Positions 63,453 through 64,000 of a stretch of 64,000 nucleotides of DNA are shown here, in pieces. Source of the stretch: M55B174 sp034716235 (GTDB lineage: Bacteria; Patescibacteriota; Minisyncoccia; CAIUEV01; JAHKAQ01); assembly GCA_034716235.1 (NCBI GenBank), contig JAYEHH010000032.1, positions 1 to 64,000 of the forward strand. The letters run 5' to 3'. Numbering within the stretch: position 1 is the first letter of the stretch; every line of letters starts with the position of its first letter. Made by a program: the position numbers and the translations under genes. The notes under the pieces were generated by a model. It worked only from the letters and a program-made list of their open reading frames with translations. It searched no databases and was not told where the DNA came from.

Positions 63453-64000
63453 TTAATTTTTATTTGTTTCTTCTGTTTTCTCTTGTTTTTCTTGATCCTC
63501 TTGCTTCTTTTTAAATTCTTTTTTTAGATTCTCGCAATCATCGAAAAATCTATAGTAAACTTTATCGGTAATCCTAAGATCAACATACTCAATACAAATT
63601 CTATCTTCAGGATTAATTTCATTGTTTAAAATTATTTTAAGAGCTTCTGATTGAGCCAAGAGGGAAAAATTAGTATTGAACAAAATTAGCCAGCCTTCAG
63701 CAGTTTTGCCTTTAATTTCTGAAGCCGATGGTAACGGAATAAATAACTCTTTAATCTCAACCTTATTTTTTGCACTAATAACTTTTTTAACATCTCGAAT
63801 AAACTGAAGCTGATCTTGAGTGCTTATTCCCTTGCCTATTTCTATTTGGCTATTAGACTCGTCATGAATTATTTCCGCCTCCGCACCGTATTTGGGCAAG
63901 TCATACAGAGGAATTCTAGCTAAAGCCATCCCATTTTTATCTAAAGGAGTGCAGCTATTTTGTCCACAAACCAAAATTACGGTAGCTTTTTTGCTAATGG
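63453..64000 (-). CDS. FtsQ/DivIB-like protein, C-terminal part (runs off the right edge)
   Basis: The frame is open to the right edge (bases 63975-64000 continue it as ISKKATVI before LVCGQNSC), so the N-terminal part with any membrane helix and POTRA domain is missing. Visible: KKATVILVCGQNSCTPLDKNGMALARIPLYDLP, which fits the FtsQ beta domain (xPVAIWC...CFLIDExG), and CIEYVDLRITDKVYYRFFDD near the end, like the IDLRF-x-N-RVYYK of FtsQ/DivIB. It then ends in an acidic-basic tail (KKEFKKKQEDQEKQEKTEE). It would act in septum assembly. Family call is tentative. Confidence 0.55.
   Translation of the reverse strand, partial: ISKKATVILVCGQNSCTPLDKNGMALARIPLYDLPKYGAEAEIIHDESNSQIEIGKGISTQDQLQFIRDVKKVISAKNKVEIKELFIPLPSASEIKGKTAEGWLILFNTNFSLLAQSEALKIILNNEINPEDRICIEYVDLRITDKVYYRFFDDCENLKKEFKKKQEDQEKQEKTEETNKN

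Overview
The window looks like a chromosomal segment from a Candidate Phyla Radiation (Patescibacteria) bacterium, probably of Parcubacteria type. Evidence: AT-rich DNA; standard code with TGA used as a stop; few Shine-Dalgarno sequences; a 23S rRNA gene carrying a group I intron and a second long insertion; DUF4012, VanW and GT39-like envelope genes; an archaeal-type ValRS and a type-2-like IleRS; a Rel protein that stops after the TGS domain; and many small palindromic and MITE-like repeats between genes. The phylum call is inference; no 16S gene is present.

Layout. 1-1279: 5' part of a membrane protein gene leaving the left edge. 1.7-7.7 kb: YgjP-like metallopeptidase, ispH and a polyprenyl diphosphate synthase (isoprenoids), rel on the other strand, and parAB. 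7.8-12.8 kb: three envelope proteins (DUF4012, a Wzz-like two-helix protein, a beta-repeat protein) and recO. 12.8-21.1 kb: ileS, an operon of two unknown paralogues with a hairpin leader and strong ribosome binding sites, a NadD-like gene, a pyrophosphatase, gltX and a cation/Ca2+ exchanger.

21.6-25.7 kb: a 23S rRNA gene on the minus strand standing alone, with its own consensus promoter, a 15-bp processing stem and a terminator, and no linked 16S, tRNA or 5S. It holds an ORF-less group I intron at E. coli position 1931 and a ~330-nt stem-bounded insertion near helix 63. That insertion encodes a 39-residue membrane peptide preceded by an ideal Shine-Dalgarno sequence (a second 58-codon frame overlaps it).

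25.8-38.8 kb: a minus-strand run hpf-secA-secD-secF-atpZ-atpB-E-F-H-A-G-D-C. SecD carries an inserted parvulin-like domain that looks circularly permuted. 39.1-46.6 kb: uvrA (nearly leaderless promoter), a small membrane protein with a membrane-anchored Clp-like AAA+ protein whose first ATPase module is degenerate, and tsaD.

46.9-56.3 kb is an accessory, defence-like island: a GmrSD-like DUF262/HNH protein, an unknown protein, an McrB-like ATPase with DUF3578 and two EVE/PUA-like modules plus McrC, an Fe-S PD-(D/E)XK nuclease, a small protein with a HEPN-like RNxxH motif, and an ArdC-like antirestriction metalloprotein. A perfect 37-nt direct repeat brackets the 7-kb mcrBC-to-ardC cassette, with a diverged third copy before the DUF262 gene. 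56.7-64 kb returns to housekeeping and envelope genes: valS, hsp20, a VanW protein, a GT-C glycosyltransferase and the 3' part of an FtsQ-like gene.
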